Positions 36,511 through 46,151 of a stretch of 64,000 nucleotides of DNA are shown here, piece after piece. A program made the translations under genes and the position numbers. This stretch comes from Burkholderiales bacterium. Lineage in GTDB: Bacteria > Pseudomonadota > Gammaproteobacteria > Burkholderiales > SHXO01. The stretch spans positions 1 to 64,000 of the forward strand of contig JADZGB010000009.1 of NCBI GenBank assembly GCA_020854105.1. Reading direction: 5' to 3'. The notes beneath the pieces were generated by a model. It worked only from the letters and a program-made list of their open reading frames with translations. It ran no database searches and was not told the DNA's origin. Position 1 is the stretch's first letter. Each line of letters starts with the position of its first letter.

Positions 36511-37452
36511 ATGTCTGTCCCCGACGCCGTAACTATCGCCACCCGTGAAAGTGCCCTGGCAATGTGGCAGGCGCACCACGTGCGCGATCGCCTGTGTGCC
36601 CTCTATCCCGGCCTGGAGGTGCGCATCCTTGGCATGACCACCGAAGGCGATCGCCGGCTGGGCAGCTCGCTGGCCAAGATCGGCGGAAAGGGCCTGTTCG
36701 TGAAGGAACTGGAAGGAGCGCTGGCGCAGGGCCATGCCGACCTGGCAGTGCACTCGATGAAGGACGTGCCCATGCACCTGCCGGATGGATTCATGCTGGG
36801 GGCGATCCTCGAACGCGAGGATCCGCGTGATGCCTTCGTCAGCAACCGCTATCGCGCGCTGGCGGAACTGCCGCCCGGTGCGCGCGTCGGCACCTCCAGT
36901 CTGCGGCGCGAGAGCCAGCTGCGCGCGCACCATCCACGGCTGGACGTCCAGCCGCTGCGCGGCAACGTGAACACGCGCCTGCGCAAGCTCGATCAGGGCG
37001 AGTACGACGGCATCATTCTCGCTGCTGCCGGTCTGCGCCGTCTGGAGTTCGGTGCCCGGATCACGGCGCTGCTCGAGGCCACCATGAGCATCCCCGCCGC
37101 GGGACAGGGCGCCCTGGGCATCGAGTGCCTGTCCGCTCGCGCCGACGTGCACGCCCTGCTGCGCCCACTCGTGCACGATGCCACCTCCTGGTGCGTGCAA
37201 GCCGAGCGCGCGGTCAGCCGCGCGCTGGCCGGCAGCTGCGTGGTCCCGCTGGGTGCTCACGCCCGGTTCGAGGGCGGTGCGGTGGAACTGGACGCCTTCG
37301 TCGCCAGCCCGGATGGCCGGCGCATGGCGCGGGCGCACGCACGCGCCCCCGACATGGCAGGCGATCCGCAGGCACTGGCCGAGCAGGCCGTGCAGCAACT
37401 GATCACCCAGGGCGCGCGTGAAATCCTGGCGGATCTGCCGTCGGCGCCCTAG
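36511..37452 (+). CDS. hemC: Hydroxymethylbilane synthase (porphobilinogen deaminase)
   Basis: HemC joins four porphobilinogen units into hydroxymethylbilane in tetrapyrrole synthesis. The product has 313 residues with Cys243 in AGSCVVPLG, the attachment residue for the dipyrromethane cofactor, and the conserved [28 protein letters not shown] and [11 protein letters not shown] blocks. The ATG at 36511 is preferred; an ATG at 36502 is possible. hemD follows after 12 nt with its own ribosome site. Confidence 0.96.
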   Translation: MSVPDAVTIATRESALAMWQAHHVRDRLCALYPGLEVRILGMTTEGDRRLGSSLAKIGGKGLFVKELEGALAQGHADLAVHSMKDVPMHLPDGFMLGAILEREDPRDAFVSNRYRALAELPPGARVGTSSLRRESQLRAHHPRLDVQPLRGNVNTRLRKLDQGEYDGIILAAAGLRRLEFGARITALLEATMSIPAAGQGALGIECLSARADVHALLRPLVHDATSWCVQAERAVSRALAGSCVVPLGAHARFEGGAVELDAFVASPDGRRMARAHARAPDMAGDPQALAEQAVQQLITQGAREILADLPSAP

Positions 37453-37464
37453 GGCGGAAGAACC

Positions 37465-38247
37465 ATGTGCGCGGATCGTCCGGGCCGCCCCGCCCGCAAC
37501 TGCATCCTGCTGACGCGCCCCGAAGCCGAGTCGCGGCAACTGGCGCAGGCACTGCAGGGGCTCGATGCCGAATGCATCGTGTTTCCGACGCTGGAGATCC
37601 GGCCGATAGAACCGGATGCCCGGGTCCTCGCCTGCGTCGACTCGCTCGAGCGCTACGCACTGGCGATTTTCGTGAGCGTCAACGCCGTGCGCTGTGGCCT
37701 GAGCCTCGTGCGCTCCCGGCGCGCGTGGCCGGCGGGGACGCAGGTGGCGGCAATCGGCGCGGCGACCGCCCAGGCCCTGAGCGATGCCGGGTTCGAGCGC
37801 GTCCTGGCGCCCGGATCCGGCAACGACAGCGAAGCTCTGCTCGCGCACCCGGCCCTGGGCCTGATACGCGATGCGCGCGTGCTCCTGGTCCGGGGCGTGG
37901 GCGGACGCGAGCACCTGGCGCGGACGCTGCGCGAGCGGGGCGCGCAGGTGGACTACCTGGAAGCGTACCGGCGCGTCGTGCCCGATGCCGACGTGCGCCC
38001 GCTGCGCCTGCTCATCAACCAGGGGCAGGTGTGCGCCACGGTCGCGGCGAGTGCCGAGGGGCTGGACAATCTGGTGCAGATGCTCGGGCGCGAGTCGGCC
38101 CGTATCCTGGGCACGCGTCCTGTCCTGGTGCACCACGCCCGCATCGCCGCTGCTGCCGCCGCCTTGGGTTTTGTCGACGCGAGGGTGGTGCCGGCCGAGG
38201 CGCATGCCATGGAGCCGGTGCTGCGCGCCTGTCTCGAGAAGCGATGA
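37465..38247 (+). CDS. hemD: Uroporphyrinogen-III synthase
   Basis: HemD cyclises hydroxymethylbilane with inversion of ring D. The product has 260 residues and the family's two-lobed, poorly conserved form. Recognisable blocks are ILLTRPEAESRQLAQAL, FVSVNAVRCGL, AIGAATAQAL, and VLLVRGVGGREHLARTLRERGAQVDYLEAYRR (seen in parts). Sequence identity in HemD is low in general, so context (after hemC, before hemX/hemY) is part of the case. GGCGGAAGAACC before the ATG supplies a ribosome site. Confidence 0.92.
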   Translation: MCADRPGRPARNCILLTRPEAESRQLAQALQGLDAECIVFPTLEIRPIEPDARVLACVDSLERYALAIFVSVNAVRCGLSLVRSRRAWPAGTQVAAIGAATAQALSDAGFERVLAPGSGNDSEALLAHPALGLIRDARVLLVRGVGGREHLARTLRERGAQVDYLEAYRRVVPDADVRPLRLLINQGQVCATVAASAEGLDNLVQMLGRESARILGTRPVLVHHARIAAAAAALGFVDARVVPAEAHAMEPVLRACLEKR

Positions 38248-38359
38248 GCGTTCTTTCTCGCGGATCGGACGCGCACCGCGCCTCGCGCGGCATGCCGCAC
38301 CTGCTAGACTTGTTGCACTGCGGCTGACCGCGCCTGCGCCACCCGTTTTCCGTTCCGAC

Positions 38360-39469
38360 ATGAGTGCCGAATCCGACGCCGATATGACGCCGCCATCGCC
38401 CGGTGCGACACCCGGTGCGACACCCGATGCGACACCCGGTGCGACGCCCGTGACCGTGACCGGGCCCGGCCCATGGACGCGCCTGCTCCGGCGCCTGGAT
38501 TGGCGCCTGCTCGGCCTTGCGCTGCTGGTGCTGGTGGTCGCGGCGGGGTGGATGGATACGCGCATGCGCCTGGGTGCGCTGCAGAAGGACGTGGCGCGGG
38601 AACTGGCGGGATCGGCACGCACCACCCAGGAGGTGCGCGACATCGCCCGCGATGCGCGTCAGTCGATGCGCGATCTGGAGTTTCGCATCGGCATGCTGGA
38701 GAGCCGCTTCTCGGAGTCGCAGAACCAGCGGTTGGCACTGGAAGGCCTGTACCTGGAACTGTCCCGCAGCCGCGACGAGCGCGTGCTGGCTGAGGTCGAG
38801 CAGATGCTGCTGGCGGGCAGCCAGCAGCTGCAGCTCGCGGGCAATCTGAAGGCCGCGCTGATCGCGCTGGAATCGGCCGATGGTCGGCTGCAGCGGGCCG
38901 ACAGCACGCAGTTCACCAATCTGCGGCGCGCCATCGCGCGCGACATCGAGAAGCTCAAGACCGCGCCCTTCCTGGACGTGGTCGGCATCAGCCTGCGCCT
39001 GGACGGGATCGCCCACCACGTGTACGAGATGACGCTGGCGATGTTCGAGCGCCCGCCGCAGGAAGCACCGTCCGCGGCGCCCGGACGCGACGCGGCGCTC
39101 GTGCGCATCGCGCGCGAAGCCTGGCAGGACATCAAGACGCTGGTGCGCGTGCAGCGCACGGAATCGAAGGACGTGCCGCTGGTCGCTCCCAACCAGCAGT
39201 TCTTCCTGCGCGAGAATCTGCGCATGCGGCTGCTATCGGCGCGCTTCGCCCTGCTCGCGCGCGAGGGCGAGGCCTTCCAGGCGGACGTGCGCTCCGCGCA
39301 CGATTGGCTCGAGCAGTACTTCGACGCGCGCGACAAGCGCGTGGCCGGCGCGCGCGCGGCCCTGGAGCAGCTGGCCCGCATCGAGGTCGACATCCAGCTG
39401 CCGGCCACCCTGGAGAGTGTGGAGGCGGTGCGCAGCGAACGCCTCGTGCGCGAACGGGGCCTGCGGTGA
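38360..39469 (+). CDS. hemX: HemX-like membrane protein
   Basis: A HemX-type protein of 369 residues, of unproven function, found between hemD and hemY in Beta- and Gammaproteobacteria. It has a cytoplasmic Pro/Thr-rich head with a PGAT repeat, one transmembrane helix (LLGLALLVLVVAAGW, near 53-67), a coiled-coil near 70-125 and a periplasmic helical domain with TAPFLDVVGISLRLDGIAHH. It is often annotated as uroporphyrin-III C-methyltransferase, but no methyltransferase motif is visible. The ATG at 38360 precedes the repeat. Confidence 0.88.
   Translation: MSAESDADMTPPSPGATPGATPDATPGATPVTVTGPGPWTRLLRRLDWRLLGLALLVLVVAAGWMDTRMRLGALQKDVARELAGSARTTQEVRDIARDARQSMRDLEFRIGMLESRFSESQNQRLALEGLYLELSRSRDERVLAEVEQMLLAGSQQLQLAGNLKAALIALESADGRLQRADSTQFTNLRRAIARDIEKLKTAPFLDVVGISLRLDGIAHHVYEMTLAMFERPPQEAPSAAPGRDAALVRIAREAWQDIKTLVRVQRTESKDVPLVAPNQQFFLRENLRMRLLSARFALLAREGEAFQADVRSAHDWLEQYFDARDKRVAGARAALEQLARIEVDIQLPATLESVEAVRSERLVRERGLR
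38399..38446 (+). repeat. Four 12-bp tandem repeats in hemX
   Basis: Four units of CCCGGTGCGACA (with single-base changes in the third, GAT for GGT, and fourth, ACG for ACA) encode (Pro-Gly/Asp-Ala-Thr)4. The repeat is in frame, so unit gain or loss would change only linker length. Confidence 0.9.
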
Positions 39470-39497
39470 ATCGCGGGTCCGCAATCCCGGCGATGCC

Positions 39498-40709
39498 ATG
39501 CTGAGGCCGCTGATCTGGGTCATCGGCCTGTTCGCGCTGGCGGTTGCACTGACGGTGGCCGCACGCTACAGCACCGGTTTCGTGCTGGTGGTTCTGCCCA
39601 CCCATCGCATCGAGCTGTCGATCACCCTGGCCGTGCTCCTGCTGCTGCTGGCTTTTCTCGCGCTGTACGTGCTGGCAAGCGCCCTGCTGATTGCGCTCGG
39701 CATGCCCGGGCGCGCACGCGCGTATCGCGCGACGCAGGAGCGTGCACGCGCACGTCGGGTGCTGGAGAATGGCCTGCGCGCGTTTCTGGAGGGCCGCTAC
39801 GGGCGCGCCCAGCGCGCCGTGAGCGAGGCGGCGCAGGCCGGCGAATGGCCGGGCCCGAGCCTGGCGCTGGCGGCGCGCAGTGCGCACGAACTGCGCGACT
39901 ATGCCGCGCGCGATGCCTATCTCGAGCAGATGGAGACGCGCGTACCGGACGAGGTCTATCTGCGCGAGATCACCCGCGCCGAACTGCTGCTCGGCGAGCG
40001 CCGTCACCATGACGCGCTGCTCGCCCTCGGGCGGTTGCCGGAACCGCACACCGGCGCCCTCGCGCTCGAGCTCAAGGCCCAGCAGCTGGCCGGCAACTGG
40101 GACCGCGTACTCGCGCTCATTCCGCAGCTCGAGAAGCGCAAGGCGCTCGACGCCGTGGTGATCCGCCAGTTGCGCCGACACGCCATCACCGAGAACATCC
40201 GCCGCAGGGCGCTGGACCTGGGCAGCCTGCGCGAGTATCTGGAGGGTCTGGGCGCGGACCAGCGGAGGGATGGTCGCGTCGCGGCCGCCGCCGCCGAGCG
40301 CCTGATCGACCTGGGCGACGCCGCCGAGGCGCACCGCCTGGTGGAGGACAGTCTCGAGCATTCGTGGGATCCGGGGCTGCTGCGCTGGTACGTGGCGAGC
40401 CTGCCCAAGGATGCCCGCCGCCATCTCGAGCGCGCCGAGGAGTGGCTGGGGCGTCACCCCGACGACGCGCAGCTGCTGCACGCACTCGGCGAGCTGTGCA
40501 TGCATCAGGAGCTGTGGGGCAAGGCGCGCAGCTACCTCGAGGCCAGCCTGGCTGTCGAGCCCAGCCATAGTGCATGCATCAGGCTCGGGCAGCTGCTCGA
40601 GCACACGGGCAGGCACGAGGAAGCCAATGACGTCTACCGGCGCGGGCTGGATCTGGCACTGGCACGGCTGAACGATGCAACGGGTGGACGCCGCAGGCAG
40701 GCGTGGTAG
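39498..40709 (+). CDS. hemY: HemY-like protein
   Basis: A proteobacterial HemY-type protein of 403 residues, not the protoporphyrinogen oxidase of the same name. Two N-terminal transmembrane helices (near 3-22 and 40-62) are followed by TPR-like helical repeats: ARRVLENGLRAFLEGRYGRA, ALLALGRLPEPHTGAL, LLHALGELCMHQELWGKAR. Its exact role in heme synthesis or transport is not established. It starts 28 nt after hemX. Confidence 0.9.
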   Translation: MLRPLIWVIGLFALAVALTVAARYSTGFVLVVLPTHRIELSITLAVLLLLLAFLALYVLASALLIALGMPGRARAYRATQERARARRVLENGLRAFLEGRYGRAQRAVSEAAQAGEWPGPSLALAARSAHELRDYAARDAYLEQMETRVPDEVYLREITRAELLLGERRHHDALLALGRLPEPHTGALALELKAQQLAGNWDRVLALIPQLEKRKALDAVVIRQLRRHAITENIRRRALDLGSLREYLEGLGADQRRDGRVAAAAAERLIDLGDAAEAHRLVEDSLEHSWDPGLLRWYVASLPKDARRHLERAEEWLGRHPDDAQLLHALGELCMHQELWGKARSYLEASLAVEPSHSACIRLGQLLEHTGRHEEANDVYRRGLDLALARLNDATGGRRRQAW

Positions 40710-40798
40710 GCGCTGCCGGTATGCCAGGGCGTGACACGGCGCAGGCGCGTGCGGCATCGGCGGGACCGGCACGCTCCCCCGGGCTGGACGGTGCCGAC

Positions 40799-43591
40799 AT
40801 GACGAGGCAGCAGGACATGAACGACATCACGCAGGGCGCGGCGATCCTGGACAAGGATCTGCCGTTGCGCGAGGACATCCGCCTGCTGGGGCGCCTGCTC
40901 GGCGACACGCTGCGCGAACAGGAGGGCGAGGAGACCTTCGGCCTAATCGAGCAGATCAGGCAGACCGCCATCCGCTTTCGCCGCGACGCCGATCACCAGG
41001 CGCGCCAGGAGCTGGAGTCCCTGCTCGACCTGCTGTCCCCGGCTGCGACGGTGGCGGTGATCCGCGCGTTCACCTATTTCTCGCAGCTGGCCAACATCGC
41101 CGAGGATCTGCACCACAACCGGCGCCGGCGCGCACATCAGCTGGAAGGCTCGCCGCCGCAGGAGGGCAGCCTGCAGGTGGCGCTCGAGCGCGCGGCGGCG
41201 GCAGGCGCCGGGCCCAAGGCGATCGCCGAGTTCTTCCGCGATGCGCTGATCTCGCCGGTCCTCACCGCCCATCCCACCGAGGTGCAGCGCAAGAGCATCC
41301 TCGATTGCCAGCGCGAGATCAGCCGGTTGCTGAACGAGCGCGACCGCATGCAGCTCACCGCCGAGGAGCGCGAGGTGAACGACGATGCGCTGCGGCGCGA
41401 GATCCTCACGCTGTGGCAGACGCGCATCCTGCGCGAGCTGCGTCTGACGGTGAGCGACGAGATCGAGAACGGACTCGCGTACTACCGCTATACCTTTCTG
41501 CGCCAGCTGCCGCGACTGTACGGGGAGATCGAGGACCTGCTGCGCGCGCGCTGGCCCCAGGCGCAGATCCCGGTGTCGGCCTTCTTCCGCCTCGGCTGCT
41601 GGATCGGCGGCGACCGCGACGGCAATCCATTCGTCACCGACGAGGTGACCCGCCACGCGCTGCGCCGGCAGTCCTCGACCGCGCTGGATTTCTACCTGGA
41701 GGAGATCCATGCGCTGGGCAGCGAGCTGTCGCAGTCGCTGCGCGTCGTCGCGGTCTCCCCGGAACTGGAGGCGCTCGCGGGCCGCGCGCCGGGCCAGTCG
41801 GAACATCGCCGCGACGAACCGTACCGGCGCGCGCTGACCGGCATCTACGCGCGTCTCGCCGCGACCTCGCGCCAGCTCGACCAGCACGCCCCCGAGCGTG
41901 CCGAGATCGCACCGGCCGAGGCGTACGCGGAGGCCGCGGAGTTCGTGCGCGATCTGACCGTGATCCAAGAGTCGCTCACCCGTCACGGCGGCCAGCGCAT
42001 CGCGCGCGGACGGCTGCGGGCGCTGCGCCGCGCCGCGCAGATCTTCGGCTTCCACCTCGCACCGCTCGACATGCGTCAGCACAGCGGGGTGCACGAACAG
42101 GTGGTGGCAGAACTGTTCCGCCTCGGCGATCACCGTGCCGGATACGAGCAGCTGGACGAGGCGCGCCGCCAGGCCTGGCTGCTGGAGGAGCTGAGCGTTC
42201 CGCGCCTGCTGCGCTCGCCCTTCGTCAGCTACTCCGAGGACACCCGGAAGGAACTGTGCATCCTCGATACGGCGGCGGAACTGCAGCGCCGCTACGGTAC
42301 CCAGGCGCTGCCCAACTACATCATCTCCAACAGCAACGGCGTGAGCGACGTGCTGGAGGCGGCGCTGCTGCTCAAGGAGGTGGGCCTGCTGCAGCCGGGC
42401 GAGCGTGCGCGTCTGTCGATCAACGTCATTCCGCTGTTCGAGACCATCGCCGACCTGCGCGGGTGCGGGGAGATCATGGATGCGCTGCTGTCACTGCCGG
42501 CCTATCGCCGGCTGCTGGACAGCCGCGGCGGCATCCAGGAGATCATGCTCGGCTATTCGGACAGCAACAAGGACGGCGGCTTTCTCACCTCCAACTGGGA
42601 GCTGTACAAGGCCGAAGTCAGTCTGGTCGACGTGTTCCGCACGCACGGGGTGAAGCTGCGCCTGTTCCACGGGCGCGGCGGCACGGTGGGACGCGGCGGC
42701 GGACCGAGCTACCAGGCCATCCTGGCGCAGCCGCGCGGCAGCGTGCAGGGCCAGATCCGCATCACCGAGCAGGGCGAGGTCATCGCCAGCAAGTATTCCG
42801 ATCCCGAGATCGGCCGGCGCAACCTCGAAACGCTGGTGGCCGCCACGCTGGAATCGACCATGATGGCCCGCGCCGACGCGCTGCCCGGGGAAGGGCGCTA
42901 TCGCGAGGTGATGGACGAACTGTCCGCGGACGCCTACGCGGTCTATCGTGAACTCGTCTACGGCACGCCCGGCTTCGTGAACTTCTTCCGGGCGGCCACC
43001 CCGATCACCGAGATCGCGGATCTGAACGTGGGGAGCCGGCCCGCCTCACGCAAGAAATCCGACCGCATCGAGGACCTGCGCGCCATTCCCTGGGTGTTCA
43101 GCTGGTCGCTCGCGCGCATCATGCTGCCGGGCTGGTACGGATTCGGCAGTGCCGTGGACCGCCTGATCGCGCGCCGCGGCGAGCAGGCCGTGAGCCTGCT
43201 GCGGGAGATGCACGGCGCATGGCCGTTCTTCCGCGCGCTGATGTCGAACATGGACATGGTGCTGGCCAAGGCCGACCTGCACATCGCCTCGCGCTACGCG
43301 GAGCTGCTGGCGGACCAGCCCCTGCGCGAACGCATCTTCGCCATGCTCGGCGACGAGATGGAGCGCACGGTGGGCCATCTGCTGCGCATCACCGGCCAGC
43401 GCGAACTGCTGGAGAACAACCCGCTGCTCGCGCGCAGCTTCCGCAACCGCAGGCCCTATATCGATCCGCTCAACCACCTCCAGGTGGAATCGCTGCGCCG
43501 CTTCCGGGCCGGCGAGCAGGACGAGAAGACCAGACGCGCGATCCTGCTGACGATAAACGGCATCGCCGCCGGCCTGCGCAACAGCGGCTAG
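40799..43591 (+). CDS. ppc: Phosphoenolpyruvate carboxylase
   Basis: PEPC adds bicarbonate to phosphoenolpyruvate to refill oxaloacetate. From the ATG at 40799 it has 930 residues; an ATG at 40817 is possible, and a GTG at 40703 would overlap hemY. Active-site blocks are intact: VLTAHPTEVQRKS, GCWIGGDRDGNPFVT, GYSDSNKDGG (GYSDSSKDAG in many homologues), FHGRGGTVGRGGGP, and the C-terminal RNRRPYIDPLNHLQVE and the terminal Gly after NSG. The hemC-hemD-hemX-hemY-ppc order is a betaproteobacterial hallmark. Confidence 0.97.
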   Translation: MTRQQDMNDITQGAAILDKDLPLREDIRLLGRLLGDTLREQEGEETFGLIEQIRQTAIRFRRDADHQARQELESLLDLLSPAATVAVIRAFTYFSQLANIAEDLHHNRRRRAHQLEGSPPQEGSLQVALERAAAAGAGPKAIAEFFRDALISPVLTAHPTEVQRKSILDCQREISRLLNERDRMQLTAEEREVNDDALRREILTLWQTRILRELRLTVSDEIENGLAYYRYTFLRQLPRLYGEIEDLLRARWPQAQIPVSAFFRLGCWIGGDRDGNPFVTDEVTRHALRRQSSTALDFYLEEIHALGSELSQSLRVVAVSPELEALAGRAPGQSEHRRDEPYRRALTGIYARLAATSRQLDQHAPERAEIAPAEAYAEAAEFVRDLTVIQESLTRHGGQRIARGRLRALRRAAQIFGFHLAPLDMRQHSGVHEQVVAELFRLGDHRAGYEQLDEARRQAWLLEELSVPRLLRSPFVSYSEDTRKELCILDTAAELQRRYGTQALPNYIISNSNGVSDVLEAALLLKEVGLLQPGERARLSINVIPLFETIADLRGCGEIMDALLSLPAYRRLLDSRGGIQEIMLGYSDSNKDGGFLTSNWELYKAEVSLVDVFRTHGVKLRLFHGRGGTVGRGGGPSYQAILAQPRGSVQGQIRITEQGEVIASKYSDPEIGRRNLETLVAATLESTMMARADALPGEGRYREVMDELSADAYAVYRELVYGTPGFVNFFRAATPITEIADLNVGSRPASRKKSDRIEDLRAIPWVFSWSLARIMLPGWYGFGSAVDRLIARRGEQAVSLLREMHGAWPFFRALMSNMDMVLAKADLHIASRYAELLADQPLRERIFAMLGDEMERTVGHLLRITGQRELLENNPLLARSFRNRRPYIDPLNHLQVESLRRFRAGEQDEKTRRAILLTINGIAAGLRNSG

Positions 43592-43642
43592 GGAAGCTAC
43601 TGCGTGGGCGTGATCCGGCCTTGTGCGGCGCTCGGAATCCTC

Positions 43643-43662
43643 GTGTACTGGCGCGAGTACAC
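43643..43662. terminator. Inverted repeat between converging genes
   Basis: GTGTACT, loop GGCGCG, AGTACAC gives a perfect 7-bp stem, 51 nt after ppc and 77 nt before the end of the convergent ferredoxin-reductase gene. No T-tract; termination role is inferred from position only. Confidence 0.35.
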
Positions 43663-43738
43663 TCCGGTTCATGCGCTCCGGACGCGGCCGGCTGACGCCC
43701 GCTGGCTACGCTTCCTCGGACATGATGCGCTGGCGCAC

Positions 43739-44788
43739 TCAGGGCTGCGGCGCGGTGGGCGCGGGAACGGGTACGGGGGTCGGCGCAGGGGTGAACGCGT
43801 CGGAGAAGAACTCCTCCTCGGGCAGCCTGCACTGCGTGGTGAAGTCGCGATGCGCGGCTTCCACCACCACCGGCGCGCCGCAGGCGTACACCTGGTAGCC
43901 GGACAGGTCCGGGAAGTCCGCCATCACCGCATGGTGCACGAAGCCCGTGCGGCCCTGCCACTGGTCCTCGGGCAGCGCGTCGGACACCACCGGCACGAAG
44001 CTGAAGTTGCCGTGCTCGGCCTGCCAGCGGTGGGCAAGGTCCATCATGTAGAGATCCTTCGGCCGCCGCCCGCCCCAGTACAGCACGATCTCACGCCCGA
44101 TTGCGCGCGCGAAGGCGTGGGTGAGGATGCTCTTGATCGGGGCGAAGCCGGTGCCGCTGGCGACCAGCACCATCGGCTTGTCGCTTTCCTCGCGCAGGAA
44201 GAAGGTGCCGAGCGGCCCCTCGAAGCGCAGGATGTCCTTCTCCTTCATCTTGTTGAACACGTACTCGGTGAAGGCGCCGCCCATGTCGCGCACGTGCAGT
44301 TCGATCAGCGTGTCCTCTTCCGGCGCGTTGGCCATCGAGTAGGCGCGCCGCTTCCCGTCGCGCAGGATGATCTCCAGGTACTGTCCGGCCATGAACTGCA
44401 GGCGCTCGTTCGCGGGCAGGGTGAGGAACAGCGCGGCGACGTCGTCGGCCGGGCGCTCGATGCGCTGCACGCGACAGGGCAGCTTCCTGATCGGCACGTC
44501 GCCGATGGCATTGATCTCGCGCACCTCGATGACCAGGTCGCTCAGCGCCTTCGCCTGGCAGAACAGCGCGAATCCGGCCGTCTTCTCGTAGTCGGGCAGG
44601 ATGTGCGCGGCGTACTGGCCGTAGTCCATCTGTCCTTCGAGCAGCCTGCCCTTGCACGACCCGCAGGCGCCGTTGCGGCAGCCGTAGGGCAGGGTGATGC
44701 CCTGGCGCATCGCGGCCTGCAGGATGGTCTCTCCGGCCTCGGCGGTGAACTGGCGGTTGCTGGGCTTGAGCGTGACGGTGAAGGGCAT
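43739..44788 (-). CDS. 2Fe-2S ferredoxin / NAD(P)H flavin reductase
   Basis: An electron-transfer reductase of 349 residues. The N-terminal plant-type ferredoxin domain has Cys37, Cys42, Cys45 and Cys77 (CRNGACGSC and FCQA) for the [2Fe-2S] cluster. A FAD domain (RAYSMANAP) and an NAD domain (VLVASGTGFAPIKSIL, VYACGAPVVVEAAH) follow. The architecture matches CDP-6-deoxy-delta-3,4-glucoseen reductase (AscD-like) and oxygenase reductase components. Homologues of this form are widespread in Betaproteobacteria without sugar-synthesis partners, so the substrate is open. The tail TPVPVPAP is unusual. The ATG at 44788 is chosen; the upstream frame is a shadow. Confidence 0.9.
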   Translation of the reverse strand: MPFTVTLKPSNRQFTAEAGETILQAAMRQGITLPYGCRNGACGSCKGRLLEGQMDYGQYAAHILPDYEKTAGFALFCQAKALSDLVIEVREINAIGDVPIRKLPCRVQRIERPADDVAALFLTLPANERLQFMAGQYLEIILRDGKRRAYSMANAPEEDTLIELHVRDMGGAFTEYVFNKMKEKDILRFEGPLGTFFLREESDKPMVLVASGTGFAPIKSILTHAFARAIGREIVLYWGGRRPKDLYMMDLAHRWQAEHGNFSFVPVVSDALPEDQWQGRTGFVHHAVMADFPDLSGYQVYACGAPVVVEAAHRDFTTQCRLPEEEFFSDAFTPAPTPVPVPAPTAPQP

Positions 44789-44881
44789 GGTGGGGCGAGT
44801 AGGTCCAATGGATCGATGCGCCGGCCGCGTGCGCGGCGTGGCCGTGCCGGGCGGCATCGGGGGTTCGACTAGAATAGCGGG

Positions 44882-45763
44882 ATGCGTCGACTCCTGATCG
44901 TCGGCTGCGGTGACATCGGCTCGCGCCTGCTGCCGCGCCTGCGCGCGCGTTACCGGCTGTATGTCCTGACCCGCTCGGGCGAGCGCCGCACGGCGCTGCG
45001 CGCGAGCGGCGCAACCCCCATCGTCGGCGACCTCGACCGCCCCGACAGTCTGAAGCGGCTGGCTGGCCTGGCGAACGACGTGCTGCATCTCGCGCCCCCG
45101 CCTGGCAGCGGCGATGCCGACGCGAGGACCGCGAACCTCGTCCGCAGCCTCGGAAAGGGCGGCAGCTTACCACAGCGCTTCGTCTATCTGAGCACCTCCG
45201 GCGTGTATGGGGATTGCGGCGGTGAACTGGTGCGCGAGCATGCACCGCTGCGTCCGCAGAGCGACCGTGCGCGCCGCCGGATGGATGCCGAATGCCGCTT
45301 GCGCGGCTGGGGCCGCCGCAGCGGCGTTCGCGTGAGCATCCTGCGCGTCCCGGGCATCTACGCCCCCGGACGCCTGCCGCTGGCACGGCTGCACGCCGGC
45401 GTCGCCGCCCTGCGGCCGGAGGAGGACGTGTACACCAATCACGTTCACGCCGACGATCTGGCCGCAATCGTGCTCGACGCCCTCGCGCGCGGTCGCGGCC
45501 AGCGCGTCTACAACGCCAGTGACGCCTCCGCCATGAAGATGGGCGAGTACTTCGACCTCGTGGCGCGGGTCTTCGGGCTGCCGGCTTCGCCCCGCGTGAG
45601 CATGGAGGAGGCGGCGCGCAGCCTGTCCCCGGCGCTGCTGTCGTTCATGCGTGAATCCCGGCGCCTGGACAACCGCCGCATGCTGCGGGAACTGCGGGCG
45701 CGGTTGCGCTATCCATCGGTACGGGAGGGCGTGACGGCAGCCCGCCTCGCCGCCGGCCCGTGA
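44882..45763 (+). CDS. NAD(P)-binding sugar-epimerase-like protein, YeeZ-like
   Basis: An extended-SDR/epimerase-type protein of 293 residues. The nucleotide motif is GCGDIGSR (near 8-15), and the later stretches RFVYLSTSGVYGDCGGE, ILRVPGIYAPGRLPLARL and NHVHADDLAAIVLDAL are typical. The usual catalytic YxxxK is not obvious, as in YeeZ-like proteins. Function unknown. It is divergent from the ferredoxin reductase and is followed by cutA. Confidence 0.83.
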   Translation: MRRLLIVGCGDIGSRLLPRLRARYRLYVLTRSGERRTALRASGATPIVGDLDRPDSLKRLAGLANDVLHLAPPPGSGDADARTANLVRSLGKGGSLPQRFVYLSTSGVYGDCGGELVREHAPLRPQSDRARRRMDAECRLRGWGRRSGVRVSILRVPGIYAPGRLPLARLHAGVAALRPEEDVYTNHVHADDLAAIVLDALARGRGQRVYNASDASAMKMGEYFDLVARVFGLPASPRVSMEEAARSLSPALLSFMRESRRLDNRRMLRELRARLRYPSVREGVTAARLAAGP

Positions 45764-45812
45764 TCGTCCATGGGCGGGCGCCGCGCTTTCGTATACTGTC
45801 GCGCCTTTCACA

Positions 45813-46151
45813 ATGCAGCGAATGGAACCCCACCTCCTCCTGATCTCCAGTTTCCCGGATCTCGCGGGCGCACGCCGCTTCGCCCAGGCCCTGCTCGAAC
45901 AGCGCCTGGCCGCGTGCGTGAATCTGCTCGGGCCCTGCACGTCGATGTACCGCTGGCAGGGCGCGATCGAGACGGCCGAGGAGGTCCCGATCCTGATCAA
46001 GACGCGGGCGAGTCTGTATCCCGGGGTCGAGGCCGAATTGCGCCGCCTGCATCCCTACGACGTACCGGAATTGCTGGCACTGCCGGTCGAGGGCGGGCTG
46101 CCGCGGTATCTGGACTGGATCGACGCCGAAACGCAGGAGGCCGGCGCGTGA
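45813..46151 (+). CDS. cutA: Divalent-cation tolerance protein CutA
   Basis: A small trimeric CutA1-type protein of 112 residues. The family core EQRLAACVNLLGPCTSMYRWQGAIETAEEV is seen in parts (RLAACVN, YRWQGAIE), followed by HPYDVPELLALPVEGG. The start may be 45813 or the ATG at 45822, which lies nearer the usual beginning. The dsbD GTG overlaps its stop (GTGA). The cutA-dsbD linkage is old and common in Proteobacteria. Confidence 0.93.
   Translation: MQRMEPHLLLISSFPDLAGARRFAQALLEQRLAACVNLLGPCTSMYRWQGAIETAEEVPILIKTRASLYPGVEAELRRLHPYDVPELLALPVEGGLPRYLDWIDAETQEAGA

Noticed and set aside
35458..38643. 1061-codon reverse frame spanning ppiC, hemC and hemD
   Set aside because: It crosses three real genes and lacks any recognisable domain; composition typical of a GC shadow.
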